From positions 60,174,779 to 60,238,778 of the forward strand of contig NC_090319.1 of assembly GCF_040869045.1 (NCBI RefSeq): a stretch of DNA of 64,000 nucleotides. The letters are read 5' to 3'. The stretch comes from Eurosta solidaginis (Eukaryota > Arthropoda > Insecta > Diptera > Tephritidae). Below the pieces are notes generated by a model that was not told the DNA's origin, did no database searches, and saw only the letters and a program-made list of their open reading frames with translations. How positions within the stretch are numbered: position 1 is the first letter of the stretch; each line of letters starts with the position of its first letter. This document shows positions 21,322 to 33,349 of this stretch, piece after piece. Position numbers and translations under genes: made by a program.

Positions 21322-22325
21322 GGTCCAGTATTGACAGCCTTTGCCCCATAATGTGATGAACCAGTGATAATAATCTTGGTACATTTGTTCTTTTTTGGTA
21401 CATTTCGCTTCCCGAAAGTACGTTGGTACTACATTGACATATTTGGTACATTTTTGTAAAATACAGCACTACACTTCAAGTCATTTGCAAAGCAGATCTG
21501 AATGTACAAACAATTTTTTAATTTTTGAAGAAAATATATAGGTAAGTTGTTTTGTTGCCGAGCACAATTTGCCATTTGCAATTATGGATCATTTAAATAT
21601 GCTTAAGCATATAAGACACTACTTTATTTTTGCTTGGATTCCAAGCTAAAAAAAACTGACGAAACTTTATCGGAACTTCAAAACACAAAAACAATTTTTA
21701 TCATGAAAAAGCGAGACCACTATTCCCCAAAAATTAGTGAGTTTGACATCTTTTTGTTTATGTTTTACATTTTATTTTTACATTAACATTTTAAACAATG
21801 AAAACAATGCAAATAGCACGCGAAAATTATTTCCGTCTCTAATGGTTCACTTTTTTCACAAGAAAGTTGATTTTAATTGTGTTTTTATACACCAAATTTT
21901 CAAACTGAAAACAAAATTTTCATTTGTCAGAAAAAAATTGAGAAAAAACGGCCGAATGTCAAAAAACCCTATCGAAATACAAAGTGCTTCGTTTGTTTTT
22001 AATGAACTAGATTGTATTTTCCTTGTATTTCGTTAGTTTTTTGAAATATAGTTTACACACTTCAGTACTGAAGCCGTATTAGGAGGGAGTGCGACAAAAA
22101 ATTGTAGATAAAATACAAGAAAAAATACACGAAAACAAAGTAGTGGCATATAGGTATTATGAAAAATAGCATAACTGATTCTAAAATTGTGAACAAATCT
22201 TGCATCAATAGAATTAAAGCACAGAAAATAATAACTCAAATCAGGGCCAGAAAATTATAAATCCATAATTGCATTTTGTCAGAATTATTACTCTCTAATA
22301 ATAGATGAAACGACTTATATATGTA

Positions 22326-23582
22326 CACTGAAAGAAAAAGACTGGTAAAATCAACGGAAATACGGGTAATTTCAACCGAAATTTCTGCTAATTTTTATCC
22401 ATCGCAACAAGATGTAGAATCAACTGCGCCCAAATCGTTGATTCGTAATTGGCCGTTTTAGTAGTCAAATGAACAAAAAAAAGTTGTTGCGACAGTTTTG
22501 TACGAACGTACCTATATTGCCATATACATAAATAAATAAATGTAAGGCGCGATAACCTCCGAATTTTATATTTTATAATTTATTTAATGTATAGTTTTGA
22601 ACTACGCTTTGCAAATAGAAATTAAAATAGTAGTCACAAAACTCAGCAGCTCAGCTCATTCTCAATTTCTTCTCTCGCATGTACATAGTTGCCACACTTG
22701 ATTGTTTGGAACAAAACTTGTACAAATGTTTGACATAACATTTTAAATAGAGAACTTGTAAGTTATAGAAAAGTAAAGAATCAAATCGCTAGAAGGTAAT
22801 TCACCACTGGAGTAACTTTACATGTAATTCGGCAAGTTTAATTTTCGTAACACTTTAAGTTGAAACGATTCCAAAACAACTCAAACTTTTATGTTGTCGG
22901 AAACATCAATACTAAAAAAAGATGTTTTTTATTATCTTATTAAATTCGTTCGCGTGAGTGAAAGTTCGTAAAAACAAAATGTTACTAACTTTGGAAAATT
23001 CCGGAATCCAAACAAAACTTTTGCAACAAGAGGGCGCAATTTTGCATTTCGCTTGGAGGAGAAGTTGCAAAATTGTACCCGATAAATAGGTGTCCCGGTA
23101 TCTCATAAGTTTTTGCATATTAAATTCAAAAAAGGGTTTTTCGTTTTGTATTGATAACTGAAAAACTAGTTTTTTGTTGTTTTCCCCTTTTGTGTGTGTT
23201 TTTCGATTTGGTGGTTTTCTTATTTTGGTATTTTTTTTAAGTGGAACCATCGTCATAAGTACAAAGTAGAAAGCGCAGTGAGCGTAAAATTCTCTTTGAA
23301 ATTTGCTCATGTATTGACTGTTGATCGATGTTGAAATGACCAGTGAGATCAGTTGTGTTAACAGAAAAATCAGTTAGATTGACCAGGAATCTGTCAATTT
23401 TACAGAATTTTGTTATCGTCAGAGCGACAGTTCCTCTTCTGTTGAAATGACTAAACTAATTTATTCGTTTGACAAAGAACTCGGTCGAATTAACCATAAT
23501 TCGATCAATTTCACCTAATGACCGTTAAGTCAAGAATAACAGAACCGATTTGTTGATTTTACTAGCACCATTTCTTTCAGTG
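22326..23582. mobile_element. 1.26-kb inverted-repeat element nested in the hAT element
   Basis: The ends CACTGAAAGAAA...TTTCTTTCAGTG are flanked by TA on both sides. Inside each end lie TAAAATCAAC blocks and runs of GTTATTC/AATTTCACC motifs. The TA flanks suggest Tc1/mariner-type integration. The minus-strand frame 22912-23310 is not a recognisable transposase. Confidence 0.7.
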
Positions 23583-23595
23583 TATATCAAAAAAT

Positions 23596-24982
23596 TTGGC
23601 AGTTTCGATTCGATTTGTTTATAAAAAGTGCATGGATATATTTCTAGATTTGATACCTTTGACCGATAGAAGTACGGAGGGTATTTTTAATGCCATTATT
23701 AAATCTTTGAAAAACCATTCAATACCACTTAAAAAAATGATTGGTTTCACTGCTGACAATTGCTCGGTTATGATGGGAGCAAAAAGCGGAGTGCAAGCAA
23801 GGCTGCAGCAAATTGTTCCAAATCGGCATGTTAATGGATGTGTTTGTCACATTTTAAGTTTAGCTTCAATGGCCGCTGGTGATGTATTTCCCAACAAAAT
23901 TGATAAATTTTTATAAGGCGTAAACTATCGTTTTTGTAACAGCCCCCTCAGGAGGGTAGACTTTCAGAGTTTTCAAGAACATTTCGGTACAGAAATGCAT
24001 GTTATACTAAAGTACACCCCCACAAGGTGGCTTTCTTGAGCAAGAGGATGCCCTCAAGTATTATTTAAATCTTTACGTATTTGAAAATAAAAGCAGTAAT
24101 CAAAATATTAATTTTGTATCTGAAATTTTCCAACGTCTATTTATAAAGTATATTTTACATTTCTTTCTTATATTTTAAATGAAATAAATAATGTGAATAT
24201 ATAAATGCAGTTTGAAGATATTCGCATACATTTACTTATTAACAAATTAAAAATTTTATAAAAAAAAATCTTATTTAGACACCAGTCTTATTTGGATGTT
24301 AAATATTGATTTAGACGAAAATCACTTAACCCCAGATGAAGTTTACTGCGGGGTTAATGTCGATATTATTCTATCAAACAACCTTTTCGAAAAAGATGAC
24401 GTACACATATTTAAGAGATGTGCTAAACAATTTTATATACAACTTTGTAGTACTTTATTGAAGAAATTAAATTTGTGTGATAAAACTTTGTGGTGGGCTG
24501 CAAAGCTTTCACCATAAAGTATTTTAAGCGGTGAAACAAATAGTATTGTGCCTTTAGTTATGGACTTGTTTCCGAAATCTGTATTTGATGAAATAGAGAA
24601 AATTAATTCTGAATTTAGAGCTTTAGCAGAGCATGTGAGCCTTAAAAAATTCAAGAATTTAAATATAACCAGCTTTTGGGAAGAATTAAAATCATTTCAA
24701 AATAAATTAAGTGCGCAAATGTTTTCCAATATTTATAGAATAGTTCAAGGCATATTGTCGATTCCGCATTCATCCATAAACGTAGAGATGATATTTTCTA
24801 TACAAGGTTTAATTCAAACCAAGTGTAGAAATAGACTCCAAATGAACAAATTTAATTCGAATTTAATAAAAACCAAAGACATGATGAAATCAACTAACAG
24901 TAGTTGTCATAATATAGATACGAAAAAAAGCTTTTTGTCAACTGAGGTATTTAAAGAACTCAAAGAAGAACTGTTGATGTAG
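23596..24982 (+). pseudogene. hAT transposase remnant
   Basis: Three separated frames in order. 23596-23916 carries IGFTADNCSVMMGAKSG (second catalytic Asp region) and CVCHILSLA, the CxxH motif of hAT transposases. A broken middle holds YTPTRWLSL near 24010-24040. 24548-24982 carries LSIPHSSINVEMIFS, the C-terminal dimerisation signature. The N-terminal BED finger and first Asp region are missing or displaced by the nested insertion just upstream. It is inactive as it stands because of stops and frameshifts. Confidence 0.85.
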
Positions 24983-25730
24983 TGATTGAAACAGGAGTTA
25001 TTAGTATAGATGAAGGCGACAATTTGTCAACTTTTATACCTGAATCTAAATCTTTTGTACCTAAAATGTTTTTATGAAATGGTTTTGCATTGAATGTAGC
25101 TGTTATTTTTTTAAATATTAATTTTATTTTCCTTACTGGTACTCAATAAAGAAATGTTTTTTCATATGTATGTACATAATTTTACGCTTCAATCGATAAA
25201 CTTCTTTTATTATTTTTACTGGAAAAGTATTTCTTCATAAATCATATTTCCCTGTTATACTACTTTTAATTTGTGTTAGAAAGTTTCCTGACTAAAAACA
25301 GTTTTTAGATAAAGAAGCAGAATATAGCTCTAGTTTGGTTCAAATTCACATCCGAATACTTTTGGTACATTTTTGGATGATTTGGTACATTTTTTTTCCT
25401 GGTTTGTACAAAATGAAAAAATCCATTTATCATCCCTGTGATGAACTAGATTATTTAGGTCCGGGTTTTCAGTGTTAGTTTAAACTCCAGTTATAATTTC
25501 TTAGGGTTTAACTTTACCACTTTGGTTGGTAACATAAAAGTTTGCTGCTCATCTTGGTTTTTATTTATTTTTTAGTCTACAAATTTAACAATTAATCAGA
25601 CTAAATATAGTTTCGGATTTACTGTACAGATACAAAGTGAACAAAATTTATATTATGGAGTATGTATGTATGTATATTATTAAATCAGTTGTCGGCATGG
25701 ACGGTGGTGCCGAGCGACGGGAATTGATTA

Positions 25731-28006
25731 CACTGTGCTACACTGATTTTGCACTTTAATAGCGACCTAGTGTCCGTTGTAGATCTTGGTGAGTAGATCA
25801 AGATGCCTTGTTTCAAAATTTTCTAACACCCCGAAATTTTCAAGTTATTGTTAAAAAACTGATTTTCTTGTACCTCGCGCATTCAAAAATTCGTTACTCC
25901 GTCATTTTTCCATCAATTTTTGATTGCTTAACAGTTTTGGAAAGATAGGGCTTCAAAAATATATATATTTGTCAACACTTTTTATAGCAAATTTTTGAGA
26001 TTTTTTAGGAGTTATCTAAAATTTTCTCGTTTTTTTTAATTTTTCAAAGTTTGACGGCTTTTTAATGTATCATTTCTTTAATGAAAAGTGTTTTTCTTAA
26101 AGAGATTGAGAGAATATTCTATCTCGAGTAAAAAAAGTGCTAGTTGATCAAATTCGGGTGAGAATTGTTTAAATAACTAGACTTTTTGTGAACAAGAAAA
26201 TTCTGCTCTCATTGTACAATTGATATCGCGTCGGGTCAGGATTAATTGTATGATTTCGGTATATCGCTACCATCGTATTGAGCATTCTTATCGTTTCTTT
26301 TATTCCACCAATAATTTTTTATTATAACAAAATTCCAATTATTGACTTTAATTATTTAAACAATTTCGATATTTTTTATTTATCTATATCATCTCACGAG
26401 TAATTTTATTTCGCTCCTACGTTGGAGAGAAAAAATAAAGAAATAAATAGTTGCAAATATATTTACATAAAATTTTGTTTTATTTTATGTACTTAATACA
26501 AAAAAACTTCGAATTTCGATAGCTGTTAAAAATGTTTGCTAGATCTTCTAATTTTATAAGCCACATCGTCAGTATCGCGTTTTAGATCGATCTCTAATAG
26601 TTCCTGATGGAACCGTTCTCCCTGTTCGTCACTGAATTGTCCAAGATTTTCAGGGAAGAAATCCAAGTGTGAATGCAGAAAATGGAGTTTGTGTCGTTGA
26701 TTTCTAGGCCGTCAGAGTTTTCTTCATCATCAGCTTCTAATGAATTTTGCGGTTCGGAAATTGCATCATGAATAGTCGATATTTCTCCCTTGATTGGATG
26801 AGATACAGTTAACACATTAGCATATTGTATACGGTCATGGGTTTTGTAGTGATGACCAACAGTATTTGTTTTGCAGAAGTAGCAATCTTCTGGCTTATGG
26901 AAAAGTTGACGATGCCATATCATTGGGGTTGAGAATGGCAAAGAATGTTTGTTGCATTTCCCAGTTTTCCATTTTTTGAGTGCGCTGGGGCACTTCACAC
27001 AAGCATACTCTGGTTCATACCACACATTTTCACTATACACGCGATTAAAGAAAGATGTGAAAGCTTCTGTGAGAGATGCATTGGTTTTTAATTGGACACG
27101 ATGTTGCGTTTCAACGAATAACGCGCAGATGTAACAAAACTTATTACGCTTATCACACATTGTTAAAAAAGTACCTTGTAGCAACACGTAAACTGACTGA
27201 TTTGATTCTACCAAAATGACAGTATCCTAAGTTTCGTCTTGTCATTTATCTTTCAGAGGCAAAGAGGCAAATGTCTCGGAGGGCAATTAAAGCACTGTAT
27301 ATCTCATTTCCACAAACAAGAAAAACCATTGTCAAAACCGTGGTCATATCAATTTTTCCTAACACATGATTTGATGATAAAAGTAAATAATTTTGCTTAT
27401 CTTTGTTTCATAATTAAATCATAAAAAAAAGGTTAAATGAAGCATAGATAATGCTCAAAACAACGGCGACTATATACTGAAATCATACATTCAATCCTGA
27501 CATGGCGCGATATCGACTCTACGATGAGAGCAGAGTTCTCATGTTCACAAAAAGTGTCGTCATTTCAACAATTCTCAACCGAATTTGATCAACCAGATAG
27601 AATATTCTCTCAATCTCCTTAAGAAAAAAATTTTTCATTAAAGAAATGATACATTAAAAAGCCGTCAAACTTTGAAAAATAAAAAAATAAACGAGACAAT
27701 TTTAGATAACTTTTAAAAAATCTCAAACATTTGCTATAAAAAGTGTAAACAAATATATATATTTTTGAAGCCCTATCTTTCAGCCTTCCAAAACTAGTAA
27801 GCAATCAAAAATTGATGGAAAAATGACGGAGTAACGAATTTTTGAATGCGCGAGGTACAAGAAAAACAGTTTTTCAACAATAATTTGAAAATTTCGGGGT
27901 GTTAAAAAGTTTTGAAACACGGTATTTTGATCTACTCATCAAGACCTACGACGAACACTAGTTCGGTTCAAAAGTGCTTGAGAAATTTTTTTTTTGTAGC
28001 ACTGTG
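25731..28006 (-). mobile_element. Unclassified long-inverted-repeat DNA transposon, copy 2 (internally deleted)
   Basis: Inverted arms of ~540 bases (25731-26275 and 27465-28006) with ends CACTGTGCTAC / CACAGTGCTAC. It is flanked on both sides by TTA (25728-25730; 28007-28009), a likely 3-bp target duplication. Arms and termini are different in sequence from the element at 3607-6947, but the layout and encoded protein are of the same family. The arms contain large AT-rich palindromic stretches. Confidence 0.75.
26530..27160 (-). pseudogene. N- and C-terminal remains of the putative zinc-finger transposase
   Basis: From ATG 27160 the frame reads MCDKRNKFCYIC, a second CxxC (CVKC), TPMIWHRQLFHKPEDCYFC and IQYANVLTVSHP, matching the N terminus of the protein at 4534-6263. 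After ~150 codons the middle of the protein is absent. Sequence near 26690-26600 then encodes, in another frame, FLHSHLDFFPENLG and SDEQGERFHQ, the C-terminal signature. An internal deletion of roughly 300 codons therefore joined the two ends with a frameshift. It looks like a nonautonomous deletion derivative. Confidence 0.75.
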
Positions 28007-28009
28007 TTA

Positions 28010-29550
28010 TTAGTGCTGTCGGAATGGACATGATTTTGAACAGCCGATGTATATATACGTCTACTAGTTAGGGCTGCGTTGTCTGGGAGGTCATCACAAT
28101 GTCTAGATGGTCTAAAGGGAATATTAAATAAAATTTCACCAAGCAGAAACGGGCTATTTACCTCTAATAAGTTTTACTAAGTTTTAGTTTAAGGGACCAA
28201 AGTGGCAGAGTTAAATTCTAGTCAACTTATAGACGTGAATATTGACTTTTATGAATATATAGGAGATAAGTGCTTGGTAAACATGGTGTAAATCGGCACT
28301 AAACGTCCATTTTTACAAATTTATGAATTTGGCCAAAATGATCCTATTGTTAAGAATTAGCTGGTATGTATTTATTTCTTATCCTAATGATAGTTGGATT
28401 GGAAATATCCGAGTATGTTTGAGTTTTTCACATCGACTGAAAAATAATGGTTGAGCATATGAGATAGCTGGCACTATAGCAGTATGACTGACTATAACAG
28501 ACCCCCAAAAGCGTAAGTAGCTACAAACCACAGTAAAAATAAAACAAAACAAATCCACGGTACGTACGTGCAGAAACTGAGCTTTTCATATATTTTTCTT
28601 TAACATATTGAATATTTTTATAACATTTATTAAGGAGTATATGACAATAGGCAATATCTTTGATACATACAAGTATGTTTTGTAATGATTTTATAACGTA
28701 TATATGATATAGAAACGAAACGATACCATAATTCGGGTTATCTTGTTTTGCTAAATTTTTAATAGAGTCCGATTATGGAAACTAAATATATTCGTATCTT
28801 TCTTTTTGTTAAGAAAATTTTCGTTTATTGAAATGCATATAATAAGAGATTAGAGTACAAAATTCATTGAAAACGAAAATAACCGAATTAAAATGAGAAA
28901 AGTTGAATCGATTTTCATCAAAAATATAATTTGAACATATTTCATGTAAACCATTAATCTAGAAAATGGACCCATGTAAAAGCCTCTTAACTCACAGTAT
29001 TTTAAATTATTAAAATATGTATTACAGACAAATAAAAAGGAATTAAGAGCCTGATTTGACCAGTGTTACAGGACTGTGGCAAGAAATCTGTTTACTGGGC
29101 GAGAAAGTAATCCAATACCTATCTTCAGAATAGCGGAATTTTAGTACATCGGAGCTGTAAAGCATATGTATTTAAATTAGATATATGTATATATACATAT
29201 ATGTTTTTATTTTTCATTTTTTCTTTAATTTTATAGTCAACTATTTTTTAAGAACACTTTAAGATGTACAGTTATTTAAAAAGTCACGAATTTCCTCAGC
29301 TCAAATTCTTTTACTATTATTTATATTCTAAGACTTTTTTGCACACATCTAAAAAACCAGAACAAGTTCATATTCTTTATATATATATGATTTCAAGCTA
29401 TTAATTATTCCTAATTGTATATTTTGAACTATTAAAAGTTACATTGGAGATTAAGTAAATTTTAAATGCACTTTAAATACACATAATTCAAAAATGGATT
29501 ATATAAAGCACAAATACATTTTGCAATAAATATTATTTATCTAAGCCTAT
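28010..29550. other. AT-rich intergenic DNA, no gene seen
   Basis: No long frame or recognisable repeat. It includes the 3' flank of the biotin ligase exons; the TATTTAT-rich stretch just left of 29551 may contain its polyadenylation signals. Confidence 0.5.
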
Positions 29551-30122
29551 TTAATTGAATTTAGGTACGATCAGTCCTTGGAGCATATCAAAACTATTAC
29601 CATCCGGCTGAACAGTTTCTATTAATCCCTGAACAGTTTTAACTTTCAGGTAACCAATATCATCAATACCAATGATTGTTGCGTCATGTTGCTTCCCAGA
29701 GGTGTCACAAATTTTTACGTTCTGTGAGCTATAAGATAAATTTAGTTTAAGAAAAAAAATATTAAAACTGTTATGATATAAAACTTAACTTACTCATGCA
29801 TCCACAGCTTATAGTAAAGATTATAAAAATAATCAAATTTGCCTAATTTAACCTTTTCCAAAAGATTTTCAATCTCATTAAAAGTAAGAGCCACAAACTG
29901 CTCATATTTTAATATTGGTATTTTAGAGTGATTCTTGAGGTTTTGTTCTCTAATCATAGCATTTATGCATGTTGTCGGTTTTTCATTATCCAAATTTATA
30001 CCACATCCAAGGTTGACGATGACTTTAGGACCGCTCATTATTGTTTTGACTATTATACCACCTATCTTTTGTACTCCATTCGCGTAGATGTCATTTGGCC
30101 ATTTTAAATGAATGTCAAGATT
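29551..30122 (-). CDS. Hcs: Biotin-protein ligase (holocarboxylase synthetase), C-terminal exons only
   Basis: The enzyme attaches biotin to carboxylases via biotinyl-AMP. Two exons, 29794-30122 and 29551-29728, are joined by a 65-base GT-AG intron in agreeing phase and end with TAA at 29551. The product includes LKWPNDIYANG, QKIGGI, NLGCGINLD, TCIN, ILKYEQ, then GIDDIGYLKV and QPDGNSFDMLQGLI. This is the catalytic-core end and C-terminal cap of the eukaryotic enzyme, ~168 residues. An acceptor TACTTTCAAG precedes 30122, so earlier exons are expected at higher coordinates, including the GRGR-type biotinyl-AMP loop. I saw none before ksr. Either they are short or hidden, or the locus is truncated. 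Confidence 0.85.
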
Positions 30123-30189
30123 CTTGAAAGTATATATAAAATAAATGGAAACTACAGTATACAACAACTAACAGTATATCATTATTTAG

Positions 30190-30452
30190 AGGATGCTAAT
30201 GCATTCCGACATTCGCTAACGCTAAAACTCCATCGCTAAAAGCATCTAAAACAGTAAGAAGTAGGCAGAAAAGTATTCAACATTTAGTAGCATAGGATTA
30301 CAAGGAATAACAGCCTAACTCTACCACTCTTACATGCGACTTAGGCGGCTATTCCTCACGACCATATGAAATGTTGCATACTTTTCTGCACACTTGATAA
30401 AGTTTTAGCGTTAGCGAATGTTGGAATTTCGGTGCTGAATGACTTGCTGATT
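30190..30452. mobile_element. Small inverted-repeat element
   Basis: Arms 30193-30300 and 30357-30452 are inverted copies sharing CATTCGCTAACGCTAAAACT and CAGAAAAGTAT. A related single arm is at 62320-62425. It lies directly upstream of the last visible biotin ligase acceptor and may have displaced or separated the earlier exons. Confidence 0.6.
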
Positions 30453-30544
30453 CAGCATACACGTATTCGAGGTATAGCCTTATGGTTGGTTCCAGCTCAA
30501 ATTTGACCGCAAAACTGGTCACATCAACGATCAATTAAAAACTA

Positions 30545-30775
30545 AAACTCCTTTTTTAATTTTTCCTACAAATTGATGGGACGGGACCTACGTGTTTTAC
30601 GCCGACTCCGAACCGCATTTGCAAGGCAAGATGAGTTTTCACTGAGAAGCTTTTTAGGGCGAAAATACACTCGGAGTGTTTGCCATATCACTGCCGTGGG
30701 GCGACCCCGCTTAGAAAAATTTGGTTCCTACTTGAAAAACTTTTTTCTGAATTTATTAAGTTGTTTTCCACTACA
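30545..30775 (-). mobile_element. tRNA-derived SINE, 3' and body portion
   Basis: Read on the minus strand: GCGGGGTCGCCCCACGG, CACTCGGAGTGT... and AGCTTCTCAGTGAAAACTCA, ending TTTGTAGGAAAAATTAAAAA. The same blocks recur at 30930-31290, 50995-51145 and 61490-61690. The tRNA-like head is missing in this copy. Confidence 0.6.
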
Positions 30776-30929
30776 AAGTGTTTAAAATGTAATACAAATT
30801 TCTCACAGAAATAATTAAGTTTTCCGTTTCACACAGTGCCACTTGCCTCGTTAAGCGAACATCTGTCAACAGCCCCAAAAGATAGTACGTCTGTACTAAA
30901 AACAGTTAGAATTTAGGCCGAGCTTTTCT

Positions 30930-31290
30930 TCCAATTTGCGTCGTGCTCCTTTTAGTTTTTCCTACAAATAGGCGGGTCCTACATGTTTTGCCGGCATTCA
31001 CTGGGAAGCTTTTCATGGCAGAAATATACTCGGAATGCTTGCTTAGTTTTTCCTACAAATTGGCGGGTCCTACTTGTTTAATGCCGACTCCGGCATTCAC
31101 TGAGAAGCTTTTCATGGCAGAAATATACTCGGAGTGCTTGCCAAACATTGCCGAAGGGTGACCCCGCTTATAAAAATTTTCTTCTAATTGAAAAAACTTG
31201 GTTCTAAAATTTTGATGTAGCTTTGCCCGGGCGTGAACCCAGGATCTTCGGTGTGTTAGGCAGAGCACGCTAATTTTGAATTTTTTTCGT
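30930..31290 (-). mobile_element. tRNA-derived SINE with tRNA-like head and partly duplicated tail
   Basis: Minus strand: the head near 31285-31210 contains GATCCTGGGTTCACGCCCGG (box B-like GGTTCACGCCC), then the SINE body. The 3' block (CATGAAAAGCTTCTCAGTGA ... GTAGGAAAAACTA) occurs twice in tandem, at 31036-31135 and 30950-31035. Confidence 0.6.
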
Positions 31291-33121
31291 AAATTATTGA
31301 AAATAATTTATTTCTGATTCCCATTTGTAAAATCTGAAAGATCAAACAAAACCGACTAGATTTTTCACACAGATACGCATTCCATAAAGCAATAATGAGA
31401 TAATTAAGAATTTATATTTTGTATTTAAGATTGAGCTCAATAAGGTCTTTAATGTAGAAAACTTGACTAATTATACCATTAACAATCTGTGTGAAGTTGG
31501 CATAACTGGTTTTAAAAATTAACCATTTTTAATAAATAAAATGGTTCTAAAAAATTAGCCGAAGTGTTTAGTTAACCATTTCTTATACAAAAAGTTTATA
31601 GACACAATCGAAAGTACCGAGTTAAAGCAACAAAACTTGGCGTGTGAAAACAGCGTCCAAGCAAAAGCTTTACCAACAACCATCATGCAATTTTTTATAA
31701 AAAGTATTATAAAAATTCCCCACATAATTAAAAGCGATCAAATTTAAAAGTATTTTCTATTCGAAAATTAATGTATCGTCGGGGGAAAAATGAACCCTTA
31801 AAGCCCAAAACGAAAGTGCGGAATCGCTGCGCAGCTAGATTTGCACCACCCAAACCATGTGTCGCTGCACGAAAATTCCAAATAAGCAAATTTTTTTTTC
31901 GTCATTTCAGTTGTTTTACTAAATTAAAATAAAAAATGTTTATTAATTTTCTTCTTATGTTTTGGACATAAATATGATTATTCTTTAATAAACATTTATC
32001 ACCTAGTTTATACGGCCCATACATGACACAAAAACCATGCGCAAATATAAAACGACGAAATTGTGCAAATGAAAATTTTGACATACACGGCTCAAGAACA
32101 CTGCGCAATATTCATTTTAAAAGTAGCGCAACAAATGAAACATGTATTTTAATTGTTTAAAAAAGGAACTAATTGTATAAAAAATCACTATTTTCCACAG
32201 TGCTGGTAATTCACGGTATAAGTCGAAAAACTCGCACAGAAGCGTTTATTTTCCATTGTATTTATAAAATATATATTTTAGTTGCAAGACCAGCTCAACT
32301 CATTGCAGCACTGCGCAATATTCATTTTTCAACTAGCGCAACAAATGAAGCATGTGTTCTAATTGTATAAAAAATTATTATTTATTATTGAATTTATGTG
32401 AATTCCTGTTACAAGTTAGAGATGGTCCTTGCGCCTTCGATATTAACATTTTTAAGCAATAATTTCTGATGTTATATTATCAGGAACCACAGGTAAACTG
32501 TGTAAGATTCACCACACACGAAGTAAAAAGCATGTGCAATATTTCCAGACATGCGTAAATATCAAAATCGTTTTCATTTTAGCGCAGTTCTCTGCGCAAA
32601 TAGCGCACACACCGGGCAAATCCTTGTGCAAATTGGTAATTGGCACAAGGATACTTAAGCCGTGTAATTGGCGTATTACATATGTATAACCAGATTTTCG
32701 TACTCAACTCCTAATAGGTGTTTAAATAACACGATTTCTCAAAAAAAAATTTCGTTGCGATAATCGGAAATTTTGAAATTTTAGAGATTCTGAATTTTTT
32801 CCGGACCCAGACCAACCTTGGGGTGTCATCCCTAAATGAAAGAACGACATAAAAAAAATAAGTGTGTGCGGTGCACACCCAGGGGAAGTTTACTTCTTTA
32901 ATATAGCATTTCGCCGTCTATCACGAGCCCCGTTGTTATCTTTCGGCATATCGGTCCCTATACGTAACCAACAAAATTATGAAAATTCATTTATTTACAG
33001 ATATCGGTAATTCCATTTCTCACAAAATATCACAACCGTAATAAAGTCCATTACAAAGACCAATCAAATGCAATTATGATGTAAGTGACGTTTCGCATTA
33101 AAAAAAGAAATTATATGAAAA
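31291..33121. other. AT-rich DNA with a ~60-bp direct repeat
   Basis: No gene recognised. CTGCGCAATATTCATTTT...GCGCAACAAATGAA occurs at 32099-32160 and again at 32310-32370, suggesting remains of a repeated element. I searched the minus strand for biotin ligase exons and found none. Confidence 0.45.
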
Positions 33122-33213
33122 AAAAAAAAACAATTAGAAAAAGTAGCTAGCCTCGAACCCTCGACCTTTGCGTGTTCATCCGCACTGAAAACTTGAGCTG
33201 GCGATCTCCAGAC
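33122..33213 (-). repeat. tRNA-like SINE head (decayed)
   Basis: On the minus strand a box B-like GGTCGAGGGTTCGAGGCTAG follows a poor box A region; an A-rich run lies at 33118-33132. It aligns with the better preserved unit at 34985-35085. Confidence 0.45.
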
Positions 33214-33349
33214 TTTGTTTCTGTGATTAATTTTAAAATTTACAATAGTGTTTTATTTCAAGGGAATGTGCAATATAAAAACAGAAAGTAGAGTTTAAAG
33301 GAGCAAGCATGCGATTGCTACAATGTTACCTTTAATATATTCAGGGACT

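Larger units (their letters stand above)
21362..25438 (+). mobile_element. hAT DNA transposon, 4.1 kb, disrupted
   Basis: Perfect 8-bp target duplication TGATGAAC (21354-21361 and 25439-25446). Imperfect ends CAGTGATAATAAT / CAGGGATGATAAAT. Subterminal GGTACATTT motifs are repeated at both ends. It carries a decayed transposase (23596-24982) and a second transposon at 22326-23582. Confidence 0.85.

Noticed and set aside
26949..27134. Plus-strand frame opposite the zinc-finger remnant of copy 2
   Set aside because: Shadow of the minus-strand frame, which has the family motifs.
31210..31290. Possible tRNA gene on the minus strand
   Set aside because: GGTTCACGCCC resembles a B box, but acceptor stems do not pair and the sequence runs into a known SINE body.
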